Source: Clavulina sp. PMI_390
Taxonomy: Eukaryota; Basidiomycota; Agaricomycetes; Cantharellales; Hydnaceae
Length of the DNA: 64,000 nt
Reading direction: 5' to 3'
Assembly: GCA_015039315.1 (NCBI GenBank)
Contig: WIDE01000008.1
Location: 362,721-426,720, forward strand
Notes under the pieces: generated by a model
Seen by the model: only the letters and a program-made list of their open reading frames with translations
Told to the model about the DNA's origin: nothing
Database searches by the model: none
Part shown: in pieces, positions 22,573-34,160 of the stretch
How positions within the stretch are numbered: position 1 is the stretch's first letter
Layout of the letters: each line of letters opens with the position of its first letter
Made by a program: the position numbers and the translations under genes

Positions 22573-22840
22573 CAAGTGCAATAGAACCTGCGTGTAAACA
22601 AGATAGTGCGGCTACGGTACACGATGAAATAGGTCGAATAGTGCTGAATACTGGCTCAGAATATGTGGAAGACCTCAATGCCGACGCAGTGGCTGTTAGA
22701 CGTGGATGCTTATTGATTCGGCTCAACGCGGCCTCGTCGCAAACAAACAATAGACCTACAGTGACGTACATGCTTGTGAAGTTACAACAGCTATGTATAC
22801 ATATGGATGTACGGGCAGAAATCGACGTGAGAAGGGGTCA

Positions 22841-25734
22841 TTATCCATTGTTAGAGTCCACCGAGCTGCTTTTGTGCTTTGGCGTAAAGGTCCAATTGTC
22901 TGGGGTCGGCCCAAGGAACATTTCTGAAATTTTGACCCAATCCTTGGCAGCAGTGCTAGCAAGCAGGGATTCTAAAACGAGAAAAGGTAAGGCTAGCTTG
23001 CATAGATCAGGGAAATACTCACCAAGTTCATTCCGTCCACGGAATGGAGGTGGTCGGTCATTGATCATTGGAGGTAGTGTTTCCAGGATACCCAGAGGAA
23101 CATATCGATGCTGGAAGGATAGAGCTTCACAGAGGAATCTTCGTGTTTGATTTATTCCCTGGTGTATAATCATCTGTCAGAGCTAGCCAGGGCTGAGCAT
23201 GTATGGCGGATACTGACCTGACTATCTGAGCCCCAATGGCTTTACCGAGGATATTCGAGGATGAGGACGATCATACTGAAACCCAACAGTAACGATTAAC
23301 TCACTTCAGTCCGTATTCAGAATACTGTGACAAAACGAGTTCAACGAGCTACATATATGGAATATGAATCGCAATGCACATACCCTCCGAATAAGCTCCA
23401 ATCTTTCGGTCGCCGAGATATCCCAATCTCTCCTCTCTTTGATCTCAGTGCTGAATAGATTCCCAAGTGATCAGAGGCATCACATCACGTCATCATTGGA
23501 AGGACACCTACAAGATCCATGGCTTAATCAAAGCCCCTCGACCAATCATAATAGCATCGACACCAGTCTGGTCCATGGCTTCGTAATAACCTTGAGGCGA
23601 GTAGATGTCACCATTCCCAATGATAGGAATCTTCGTGTCTGTGAGCAAATGGTTCTGTCAAACGCTCACTCCACTTTTCCCAGAAGAACTTGCCTGTGTC
23701 GTTGCCAAGATCTCTGAGAGCATCAGCACATGATTTAACGTAATCCCAGTCCGAAAGTTTCGTATATCGCTACGCAAAGGGTTAGAGCCAAACGACGCCA
23801 ACGGATTATCGCCATATCCGGACAGTCATTCACCTGCTGTCGCGTCCTCCCATGGATCTAGCGGCAAAAGTCAGATTAGGAATGGTGTGAAACCAGATTC
23901 TCAAGAATATGCTGACAGCAAAGGAACCAACTCCCCAGGATGAGAGATTTGGAATCAGCTTATGTGCCGTGTTCTTTCCATCCTTCACCCCAGTTCGGAC
24001 CTTTATCGTCAGAGGTATTTCGCCAAGTGCACGATTCATCCCATGCAAGATTCTTCCTAATCTCGTAGGTGCGTCCAGCACTTGAACAGAAGTATGCTCT
24101 CAACATCTGTCCCAAATCACCCAATGACAAGATTACTCACGAGCAGAGCCAGCACCTGTGTGGAAAACCACATCAATGGGGCATCCGCAGTTGACATTCG
24201 CATATTGGAACCCGCCACCAAGCTCATTGGTGAGAACTTCAGAGACGTGTGCAAGAACTGCAGGCTTGGACCCTGCGAGCTGGATCCCAAATTCCTTTTC
24301 TGAGGGATGCGATCGAACTAGAGACCATTCTTCTTTGTTTCCTATGATCGAGGTGGAGCATTAGAACACGTTGAGTGAAGACGAGTTGATGAAATACCTT
24401 GAAGAAGAGAAGTTGCCACGGCCATTTCTGAGCAAGTCACATCTGCCCCGAGATCTACACAAATTCTCCTGAATGGCTAGAGATTGTTGTTCAATGACCC
24501 TAGTTCGCACACAGTGAGATTTGGGACACCAACCATGTTTCCTACTGTCGCCAATGGTGCCAAATCTAAATAGTGATGGAAAGGTCAATAACACTACTCG
24601 CGCGCTAAGCTTGTGATAGCAATACTAACGCATCTTCCCCTCCCAGTGCAGTCGCCGCTTTTCAGAGGGTCGAATCACACTGTCGGGTGAGTCGTCAAAT
24701 TCAGTAGCTGGTTCAGTGGTGCTAGTGGAAGGTTCGGGAGCATCCCCAGTAGTGGTTGGCGTGTCTGAATCAAGCTTCGAGGTCCGCTTCTGTGAAGCAC
24801 TTCGCTCTGACATTTCAATCTCTTTCAAATAAGCATCCGATTTTGGGGTGGGGTACTAGTGGACAAAACGATAAACCGGGAGTTCGGGAGATGCATAGGT
24901 AAGCCCGCACCTTGCGTGAGCGAAGCTTTTTAAGAACTGAGTTGTCGATAAAGTTGTTTTCTAAGGGCGTCGGAGGGGAATTTTGCTTTACAACCTCAAA
25001 AGGGATGCCATTGTTCTCAGAGGGGTTTGTCGCCCGAACATGACCACCAAGATATCGGCATTTCAACCCGTAGTTGCAGTGGCCGAATGCAGAAAAATTG
25101 GGGCAGATGGTTGCTGTGTTGATTGAAGGGGCAAGCTCTGACTCTGTAAAGCAAGGCGCTGGGATGAACGGGGCAGAGTCTGAGAGCGCTGGTTTCTCAG
25201 ACGGCCAATAAAGATCCTTGGGCTTGTTGTTGAGATACACCGGGAGATCGTGCGAAAAGCGGCAGCTAAAGATGTAGGCAATATTCAATCTCGACTGACT
25301 ATCCTAGCAAGTGAAGAACTCACTTTGAACCACTCGCGCATGTCTCACCGTTGGCGAATTTCCAACACACTTCGACAGCATCAGTTACAATAGTAAAGTG
25401 TCGATTTTTGTTTTGGCCTTGATGGTTCTTAGTATTGGCTCCTGATCTCGCAAGTTTCTTCTTCTGTGCTCCAGACAGCTTCGGCTTCTTCGCGGGAGGT
25501 CCGGACTCATCGTTGGTGTCGGCGTCTTCAGCTGACCGAGAGGTCCTTGCAGCCACATTGCCCTCGGCGGTGTGCGTAGTCGCAGCGGCTTCTGCATCGT
25601 CGTCATCTTCTTCCAAAGCGTCGAATGCTCGATCACGGATGAGGTACCTCCACCGCGAAGTCAGATGAGGTGACCGCAAGAGAAAGGCGGAAACAGGCAG
25701 ACTCTGGTTTGATGGGTGCAATTCCATTAGGCAT
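22841..25734 (-). CDS. DUS3: tRNA-dihydrouridine(47) synthase, Dus3 (671 aa, 16 exons)
   Basis: FMN-dependent reduction of uridine 47 in tRNA. Exons: 25703-25734, 25324-25647, 24911-25265, 24630-24855, 24534-24565, 24398-24476, 24141-24341, 23917-24080, 23834-23857, 23694-23769, 23512-23638, 23384-23450, 23305-23324, 23218-23239, 23023-23158, 22841-22971 (2016 bp). Order of motifs: start G-I-A-P-I-K-P-E; acidic and basic linkers; two CCCH zinc fingers ([10 protein letters not shown] and [10 protein letters not shown]); barrel start L-A-P-L-A-T-V-G-N; catalytic-loop Cys in [33 protein letters not shown]-terminal K-T-R-R-F-L-type and W-V-K-I-S-E-M motifs. Intron 10 (23639-23693) is GC-AG. Several exons are only 20-32 bp. 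Confidence 0.92.
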
Positions 25735-26063
25735 TTTCTTTCGATTCAGTGGAGGTTATGTGAACATTCAATCGTGCAGTGGGACGAGTCCAGAGGAGAA
25801 AAGGATTAGATATCAACTAGTCGTCACTATCGTCACAGTCACGTCAGCTAACCGTGTTTGCACCCGGATTCCCACGGTACAAGGTCCACTCGAAACTGTA
25901 TGACTGTGTAGACTCGTACAGGTTTGGATATAGGGTCTGGGCATCCGGCTTCGAACGAACACCACCACCACCTCCTCCTCCACCAAACAAGCAGCACACC
26001 AACGTGAGCCCCCGGTACGTGAAAGTGCAAAGTATTCTAAGAGGACTGCAAAGTCATGCGTTA
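25735..26063. other. Intergenic, DUS3 promoter side; CAC/CTC simple repeat
   Basis: Contains a short CCA/CCT simple repeat at about 25961-25983. The rest is the presumed DUS3 promoter and 3' end of the next minus-strand gene. Confidence 0.5.
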
Positions 26064-29056
26064 TTATTCGAACCAGCCATTCCCATTGTTCTCGGCGTCA
26101 TCCTCGTCTAGGCCCTCTTCGGTCCACCCAAAAATCCCAACACCGGGGTATACAGCCCCATAGCTACAGTAGCTAATGGGTGCGCCCCTTAAAACCCAAC
26201 GGCCAAATGCCTCGTGTTCATCTGAAGGCGCAGGTCTGATTGTGCGTCGTCCAACCTCAGTAAGGAATTTGCGGGTGAGATCCGCCGAGCTCATCATCCG
26301 TGCTTCACCGAAGCACCGATAGAATGTCCAAAGAATCTCAAATACCCTGCATGCAAATTGTTGCGAGAAATCCGACGGTGAGAGGGCGGGGAGGGAAAGC
26401 CGAAGGATATATAAAAGACGACGTCTCATATTAGAGGAAGATACGATGCCACAAGGTAGAGGTAATCTCACGTACTCATCAATTTTTCGGTCAATCTGTT
26501 GCCACCCCAGAATGGAATCGACCTTCCACTTGAGCACCTCTACTTCTTGGTCCCACCATGGCGTGTTCCACGAGCCGAAAGTTTCAATAATCCGCTCATT
26601 TTCGGGGAGTGGCAGGGACCGCTTCTTGAAGGCCTCCTCAATAGCTTTATTCGCATATGCGGCAAAACCAGAGGAGCCAAAAAATAAAAGAACGATGTCG
26701 CCTTCTGGCTTGAGCACACTCGAGAGGTCGGGAGCAAAATAGAGACGACTTGACTTGCCCAGGCTTTCTGGAGGATTGCGAGAGGGAGCGACTCCTAGTA
26801 CAAATTATAACGAGGTGTAAATTGTACAGAAAGACGATGATGTGATTGACCTACCATTGGGGGACGAAACTCGCCCCTTTTTTTCTAGATCTACCGATAC
26901 CTCCCGGTATGTATTGCTGAATGTTTCAGCAACCCTGTCATTGTGTCCTTGTAGCACGATCTTGAAATCAGCAAGACGGAAACTTGGGCTCCAAGGATAT
27001 GGTGGCGAATCGTCATAACCTGCGGGCCCAACATCATAGTCATTTGACGCCCACACCTCCTGGCTCATCCTGTACTCATGGACAGCAAATTCGAAGCGGC
27101 GTGCACCCATTCATCAGCCAGTTGATTGAGTAAGGAAATGAACGTTGCATCCGATTAAGAGCTCACATACGCAATATTTCCATTAAGGTGCTCCTTCCGG
27201 AGTTCAACATGGCGCATCAGCAGCTCAAAGCTTGTCAAACAGCTTCGCACACCCGGCTCGGATGTCCCTATGACTCGCTCCTCAAGCACATCATGTGTAA
27301 GCTCGAGCAGCCCTTCCGCATTTCGTGAGCGGATCCGCTCTCCGTATCTATCAACACATGTTACGAGGGAGAATGAGTCGAGCGGTCAAGTAAACCCACT
27401 TTCGGATTGCTGTCTGTGTCCATCGTGAGGCACGAAGGGCGATACGTTCAAGATCAGGAGGATAGGTCGTTGGCGCCCGGGCAGCGGTTGTACTTTGCTG
27501 GTGGTCAGATCCAGGTCCAAAAGCAAATGTTCGGGACAGAGAGCGAATGTATGATGGGAGGAAGCGGATACCGAACCCCTGCGAAAGTATGAGGATCAGG
27601 AGAACGAGAGAGAGATACAGGGTAAAATCGAACCTTATCAGCGTATTTGAAGACACTAGGTGAGGCGTGTGATAGGTTGATAGGGAAACGGTCTGAATAC
27701 TATCGTGCTCACCGAGATTCTTGAGATGCTCGGCGTTGTCCTAGGTAATGACCCTGCACCAGGTCCATGGTGAAGACATTATACCCAGCTTCGTAATGGT
27801 GTGATTCAAAAGAAGATGGGCTAAATCGATCATGTCAACTGATTGGACTACTCACTCTCTAGTGCACGGGCTCCTCTGGGCAGCATCATCAAGCTGACAC
27901 CATCATAGCCCATCGCGCAAACGTCCAGATCAAAATTCAAAAGCACTTCCTTGGGGTCTCGGACAAGCTTCAACACAATTTGGATGCGCTTCACGGGATA
28001 ATCTGAGAAGAATGTGATTGTGCGCGAGTTGCGTACGACCAGCGTATTCTCGCGAGAAGACTCGGGGAGATTAGATTTCCACACATCGAATATATGTCCC
28101 ACCTTCTTGTTGGCTGCGATGGGATCTAGGCCGTGGATATATACGTCGATATCCGACGACACATACCTCGCAATATCCGACTCGCTAGTGCAGAGTAGCG
28201 TGGAGAGCACGATGCCACCTGCAACAAACACGTTTGACCAGTTGAGGCCATCCAACAGACCGCCAGTTATCCTGGTAAACATGGCCTGAAAGGAAGCGAA
28301 GGAAGGTTGGACAGAGAGTGTAGATGTGCGTAACTCGTCGAGAATGGTGTACCCGGGTAGCTGCCTGCGACGGAGCACACGAGATGACGTGGATGACTCA
28401 GAATGGTCAAAGACAATGGTCGCATGGGCTTCATAGTCCACTAATCCTTTTCTCCAATCAGAGTGCTTATTGTCACGCAGAGCGCGTTCATTTTCCAGAA
28501 TCCACTCGTCGATATTTTCCCGTGGGTCATCAGCCACTTGGTCTTGGGCAATCTTGCCTTCTCCCTCCCCACGCGCCAATATCCGATATGCGAAGTAAGG
28601 TAGGCTTTTTGAAGCCTCTGAGTCCGAAAGAACCTTCCGTGCTATCGGCGCAGGGATTGCGGAGATGGCAGCCAGATCTTCATCGCTGCCTGTGAGGCTA
28701 TCTACAACTTTACCCACCGCCTGGTCAAACAACGAGCGCTGTAATGAAGAGGTACGTGCTTCAGCTGCATCGAGGGACTCAGCGTGTAGGGATAGTTGCA
28801 GTTGGACCACAGCTTGCCCCAAATCGGCGAGGGTATTCCACGAGGTGCTTTGGAGGAGTTGGCGGATAGGACCAGGTGTAGCACTTCCAATAACATTATC
28901 GCCGCCACGACTGTTGGGGCAAAGCGACCTCAACAAGAGACCGCTCTTAGAATACATCTGATAAGTGAATAGGGTGCGAAGAGGACGAAGGGATCGATCG
29001 GCGATCAGGTTCCGCCCTCTGTTGATTAGCGTGGAGGCTTCAAGAGGCATCCTCAT
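26064..29056 (-). CDS. Large orphan protein with nucleotidyltransferase-like motif (about 866 aa)
   Basis: Exons 27856-29056, 27713-27788, 27634-27655, 27400-27578, 27171-27347, 26855-27069, 26064-26794 (2601 bp, in frame throughout). Residues 260-400 contain V-F-V-A-G-G-I-V-L followed 20 residues later by S-S-D-I-D-V-Y-I-H-G, then I-Q-I-V-L-K-L and N-F-D-L-D-V-C. This pattern (GG, then DxD, then a later Asp) recalls the polymerase-beta-like nucleotidyltransferase fold. The C-terminal half, starting R-A-L-E-T-G-Y-N-V-F-T, is unfamiliar. Uncertainties: the acceptor of the 101-bp intron 27070-27170, and whether 26347-26475 (129 bp, in frame, GTACGT...CAG) is also removed, giving 823 aa. Function not assigned. 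Confidence 0.7.
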
Positions 29057-29229
29057 GTGCAAGTATGACTAGCCTTATGCTTACGGAAGTACTTGTCCTA
29101 AAAATGCTAGTCTGCCGTGCAGTTGATACTGAGTTATTCATACCCGGGTTGTTGATACGGCGGGAGTAATAAAATGACAGGGCACATCAAGAAATGCGGG
29201 TAATCGGACCGCTGAATTAGTGCAAAAGT

Positions 29230-30634
29230 CTAGTCAGTAGATTTCCTTGCCTTTTTCGGGCGTTTAGCTGACAAAACACAACCATGTATGGAGGTTCACA
29301 TGAGACCATTGCATGAAGTCATCAATGGGTTAAGCCTCGTACCTGAATCAGATTTGGAAGATGGCTTTCGGTTTGGCCCTTCCAACTCTGCAGCGCTTCG
29401 CTTTTTCCCGGTGGGATGAGTTGAACCCCCAGCATCTGGATCCGACGCAGGACCCGGCGTAGTGGTAGCGGTGTCACCGAGACTATCCCCGGCAGGCTGG
29501 CCTGAACGAGAGTGGATGTCTCAACACCGACAAGCTTGCGTAAGGAAAGAGAAGCGCTCACCTTGTTCTGCTTCCAGCATTGCTTGGATTTGCTCTGCGG
29601 AAAGTTTGTCAATATGTAACGAGCGAATGATCTTTAGCAAGCCAGACCTAGTGTCAAGTCTTCCTCGAAGGGAGGCTCTTCATCATCGTCTTCTGGAGCA
29701 GCATCCGCGTCGGTGGTGATATCCGGTTTCTCATCGATTGCCTCTTCACCCGGGGCCAGGCTCATGTGCGGCTCTTCTTCGGTAGGGTCGCTCACAACGG
29801 CCACTGATGTCGAAGGCCCTGCAGATGATTCTGCCTCTTGGGAAGGCGCTCCCAGGGGTTCGGAGGGCATCATCGATGAAAGGAAACCATCTACATCAAT
29901 CCTAGGTGCGGCTCTGGGTAGAGGGAGAGCCTTGGGTCGGACGTAGAGTGTCAAACCGCTTTGAGGGCGGGGCCATTCAGAGTTTTCGGGCATACGTGGT
30001 AGCGGTGAAGGATCCGAGAAGATACTATCTTGGGAGACAAACGAGCTAGTATCCTCAAGATCAATAACTTCATATGGTAAAAAGTCTGTAGGTCATGACA
30101 GAGTTAGCTGGGAAGCACAATGCGCACACAGAGAAGACTAACTCAACGTGCGCTCAAGATGCTCGACTGATGTGGAAACGCAGCGGTAAACATGAGCCAG
30201 TTCATCCCTATATTTATCGGGGCATCTGTGAAGCAGTTCATTCCATTTGTATACACCGATAGCGTGTTCAACATCGTCTGGATTTGACCTCTGCACATCG
30301 ACTATAACGGCCAATTCCTTCGGGTAGAGAGATTGGATTCGAGCAGCGACCAGTTGTTATTCGCATGATGGAACGGACCGTTCGTTTGCCCCATATTCCA
30401 TTCACTTCAAGTCCCAACGTGTGAAGCCAGCGGAGGCATTGCTTTGCGTACAGTGAGTCCACCGATGGTCAAGCATGTACATAAAGCTTTCCTCACCTCC
30501 ATTCTTTTGCGAGAATCACGGGCGTCTGCAGTCATGATTGACCTTACCAAAGGGTCCATGGAGGACAGGCCATACGGGTTGTATAGGACAAGGAGCACGG
30601 AGCCATCTTCGACAGGAGCTCGTCGTTTTGGCAT
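29230..30634 (-). CDS. Orphan acidic nuclear-type protein (332 aa)
   Basis: Exons 30497-30634, 30379-30441, 30148-30317, 29648-30045, 29562-29594, 29343-29501, 29230-29267 (999 bp). The N-terminus is M-P-K-R-R-A-P-V-E-D followed by a hydrophobic strand (V-L-L-V-L-Y-N-P-Y). The middle (residues about 70-120) is helical and charged. Residues about 190-255 are rich in Glu, Asp and Ser. The C-terminus has clustered basic residues (K-K-R-S-A-A-E-L and K-R-P-K-K-A-R-K), a good nuclear localisation candidate. I do not recognise the family. Some junctions are ambiguous: the second intron may begin at 30405 instead of 30378. Read without splicing it looks frameshifted, but the GT-AG model repairs every break. 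Confidence 0.6.
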
Positions 30635-30884
30635 TGTGATGAACAGCAAGCACGGGCACGAACACTGGCGAACAGCTGGGGATCGCGTAACAAGAGTTTG
30701 GATTTAGGGAGCCAGCACAAAGTATTATTCCGCCTCCAAATGCATATATGAGAAGATATGACCCCAGAAAGTAATCAAAAACGCGTCAATGACGGTTGTG
30801 TGGATTGTCGTCGAGGTCTACAGAAAGAGAGCGCGAGAACGCGACCGAACACTCTGGTGATCACGTGCTCACGTTCAAATCGCG
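30635..30884. promoter_or_regulatory. Divergent promoter, orphan gene / CCT8
   Basis: 250 bp between the divergent start codons at 30634 (minus) and 30885 (plus). A single intergenic block must serve both genes. Confidence 0.5.
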
Positions 30885-32931
30885 ATGTCGCTCAAAGTTC
30901 CTCAAGCGGGCGGTCCTCAACTCTTCAAAGATGGCTACAAGGTTTGTGTTATTCGAGTAAAATAATCGCGTGGGCCGCTTCGATCTCATCGACGCGCGTC
31001 AATAGCAATCTTCAGGGCTGGAGGACGCGGTGCTGCGAAATATTCAGGCAGTTGTTGAACTCTCCGATCTGATACGAACGAGCTTTGGTCCTAATGGTGC
31101 GTCAATAAAACTGCCGCATAAATGATCATGAGTACTTAAAATGACTATGTGCAGGTCGGAATAAGCTTGTTATCAACCATCTTGGTAAACTCTTTGTAAC
31201 ATCAGATGCTGCAACAATAATTCGGGAAATCGAAGTGGTTCACCCTGCTGCAAAAATTCTGGTCATGGCATCGCAAGCTCAAGAAGCGGAGGTTAGATCC
31301 TTTTCAGTTCCTCGTCCTCGATCGTCTCGCTGATACGGGTTGACTAGATGGGTGATGCCACTAACCTGGTCCTGATATTTGCGGGAGAGCTATTGAAGCA
31401 AGCAGAAAGTTTGTTGTTGATGGGTCTTCACCCAAGTGAGGTGATCCAAGGCTACGAGCTCGCACGCACCAAAGCTTTAGAAGAGCTCGAATGTGAGTCT
31501 TACCTGTGGTCCCTCTCCTCATATCCTTTGACAAACCCGAATTTTGTCCAGCATTATCGATCCACACCCTCGGCAAAAAGCTCACCCTCCCCTCCCTACG
31601 AGTCGCTCTAAAACCCGCCATCGCTTCCAAGCAGTACGGTTCCGAGGATGCTCTGTCAGCTCTCGTCGCAGAAGCTGCCCTCAACGTCATGCCCTCGAAC
31701 CCCTCGAATTTCAATGTCGATAATGTACGAGTCGTCAAGATCATGGGCGGCAGCCTTGCGTCAAGTAAGGTCGTCCGTGGAATGGTCTTCAACAAGGAGC
31801 CAGAAGGTATGTTACAACTACATGGATCGCACTTGATTGGTCTAACCAAAACGACCCCATTTCCCCATTTCCAGGCATCGTCAAAAAGGTCCGGAATGCC
31901 AAGGTCGCAGTCTACTCTTCAGGAGTAGATATCTCACAAACAGAGACTAAGGGGACCGTTCTACTGCGCAACGCGGAGGAAATGCTAAACTTCACCACTG
32001 GAGAGGAGAAGCACATGGAGGCGGTTAGTCTGAGCTCGTACCCGTGCCTGCTCTGCCCTCGCTAATTCATCTACGAATCCTCATATAGACTCTGAAAGAA
32101 ATCGCGGACTCTGGCGTGAAGGTCGTTGTGGCGGGCTCTGGCGTCGGCGAGCTTGCCCTCCACTACCTCGATCGCATGAACATTGCCGTCGTTAAAGTTT
32201 TCTCCAAATTCGACCTACGAAGACTATGCCGCGTCATCGGCGCTACGCCCCTTGCCCGCCTCGGAGCGCCTACCGCTGAGGAGGCCGGTATGGTGGATGT
32301 GATGGAGGCAATCGAGATTGGTGGTGACCGCGTGACAGTCTTCCGACAAGCAGACGATGATGAGGGAGGTGCATCGGGCGAGAAGTCGCGCATGGCGACC
32401 GTCGTTCTGCGCGGCGCGACGTCGAACGTGTTGGATGACCTCGAGCGCGCAGTGGATGACGGTGTGAATGTCATCAAGGCGCTCGTCAAGGACCCTGAGG
32501 GTCGCATGGTTGCTGGTGCCGGCGCTACGGAACTCGAGCTCGCCAAGCGTGTCGAGGCGTACGGCGCCGGCCAGCGCGGGCTTTCCCAACATGCCATCCG
32601 CAAGTTCGCGAAAGCGCTTGAGATCGTGCCGATCACACTCGCCGAGAACGCCGGATTGGACGTGACGGAAGTGCTCAGCAGGTTGTACGCGAAGCATGAG
32701 CAAAAGGAGGGCGGCCTTTCGTGGGGCGTGGACATTGAGAGTGAGGCGGGTGGGGTGGTGGACACGAAACCGATCGAGGTGTTTGATTCACTCGCTGCCA
32801 AGGCCTGGGCTCTGGGGCTGGCGACGGATGCCGCTATCACGGTACTACGTGTGGACAGCATCATCATGTCGAAGCCCTCTGGTGGGCCAAAAATCCCGCA
32901 ACAAGCGGGGAATTGGGACAATGATGACTGA
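30885..32931 (+). CDS. CCT8: T-complex protein 1 subunit theta (CCT8, 558 aa)
   Basis: Subunit of the cytosolic TRiC/CCT chaperonin that folds actin, tubulin and other proteins using ATP. Exons 30885-30941, 31006-31096, 31155-31291, 31348-31492, 31552-31806, 31875-32023, 32089-32931 (1677 bp), all introns 56-68 bp GT-AG. Diagnostic motifs: start M-S-L-K-V-P-Q; ATP-site loops F-G-P-N-G-R-N-K and T-S-D-A-A-T-I; M-G-D-A-T-N-L-V (theta uses A-T-N where others have T-T-S); K-I-M-G-G-S-L; A-G-S-G-V-G-E-L-A-L-H-Y-L; L-R-G-A-T-S-N; A-G-A-G-A-T-E-L-E-L; terminal P-Q-Q-A-G-N-W-D. Length matches the family. Confidence 0.97.
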
Positions 32932-34160
32932 TTGGATGTTGGGTCTCTACTATTCGTCCTGCATTCTGGTACCTCTATTAATAACGGCAATTCAGCACGG
33001 TCAACTTCGCCGTCTTATTGACAGTTTCGCCTGATCGCCACTCAAGGACGCTTATGATGGTAGTTGTAGCCGTGGAGCCTGAGAAACTAAGACAAGACGT
33101 GCTCAATAGGTATCATAACTATGAGATTGTCCCAGTCCGGGCCCTTCGACGAGCCGCACCGACGAGCCGCACACAGGCACCTATTTAGACGCAAATTCGA
33201 TTCTAGTTTTTACCCCTTTTACTCGCGGTTGCGAGCTTCAGACTCATGAGCGCCTCAGCTCTGCTCTTGGCTTCTCGCATTTTGCTCCATGCGCCACGCG
33301 ACCCTCCTCTTTCTACATATTTGATTGCACTGAATAGAACCAAAAATGTCGTTTCTGAAGGAGGTGGATCCTTGGAATATTGATCAATGAGGGATGCCGT
33401 GTTGACTCTTAATTGCTGACATCAAACAATCGTAAACGGATGCTGTCCCCCAATTTCTGTACATCTATGCCAGATAGGCACCAGGACGTCCGTTCTCTGG
33501 CACTTTAATATCTTTTTACACTGCCTGTAATTTATTGAAATCAAGACGCCGAGTCCTCAGAGCTCTGCTTTATCTTCCTCGTCTGGCAGCCCTGTCAATT
33601 GACTGAGACATCTGTCAGTGGTCCATCCATTCAGTCCATCCACACACCATTCGCGGCTCCTCTCCCCTCTGTGTTCTTGGTTTGGAGACTGACGCTGCCA
33701 CCCTGTCCCGAGCCAGCATTGTCCAAGAAAACCGTTTGAGGATTGGGTGGCTTGTGTAAATCTCTTCACGGTACGTTGACCTCATCAAAATCCTGCCCTA
33801 CTCTACCCCCTGCAAGCTTCATCCTGACCTCGACCACGCACTCCAATATCGGCTATGGCTACCGGTAAAAGAGCTAGGGGTTAGTGACGTGTTCGTCACT
33901 ATAATTGTTTGACACACCCCCCTGCTTACGATCAGATTCGTTCATTGAACACGGAATCTCCTTGGGGTGTGTAGAAACCCTCTAGTCCACTGATTTGATA
34001 TCCCCCAACCTAAGTTCAATTACACATCGCCGTCCTCCTACAGCTATAACCCCCTGGCTCCTCGCTGGCTTGCGCGACCTGTCGTGAATCCGGATCAACC
34101 ACTCATTCACACAGCCCATTTCCTTTGGCGCGTGATTTTTATCACAAGAAAGCAGTCGAT
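32932..34160. other. 1.2-kb intergenic stretch, no gene recognised
   Basis: Only short frames without motifs (for example 33557-33769 minus). It could hold decayed sequence or a non-coding transcript, but nothing in the bases supports either. Confidence 0.5.

Noticed and set aside
29640..30380. Apparent frameshifts in the orphan gene next to CCT8
   Set aside because: At first read as a pseudogene, but GT-AG introns of 53, 61 and 102 bp rejoin every segment in frame (999 bp in total).
33557..33769. 70-codon minus-strand frame in the gap after CCT8
   Set aside because: Short, isolated, no motif and no plausible splice partners.
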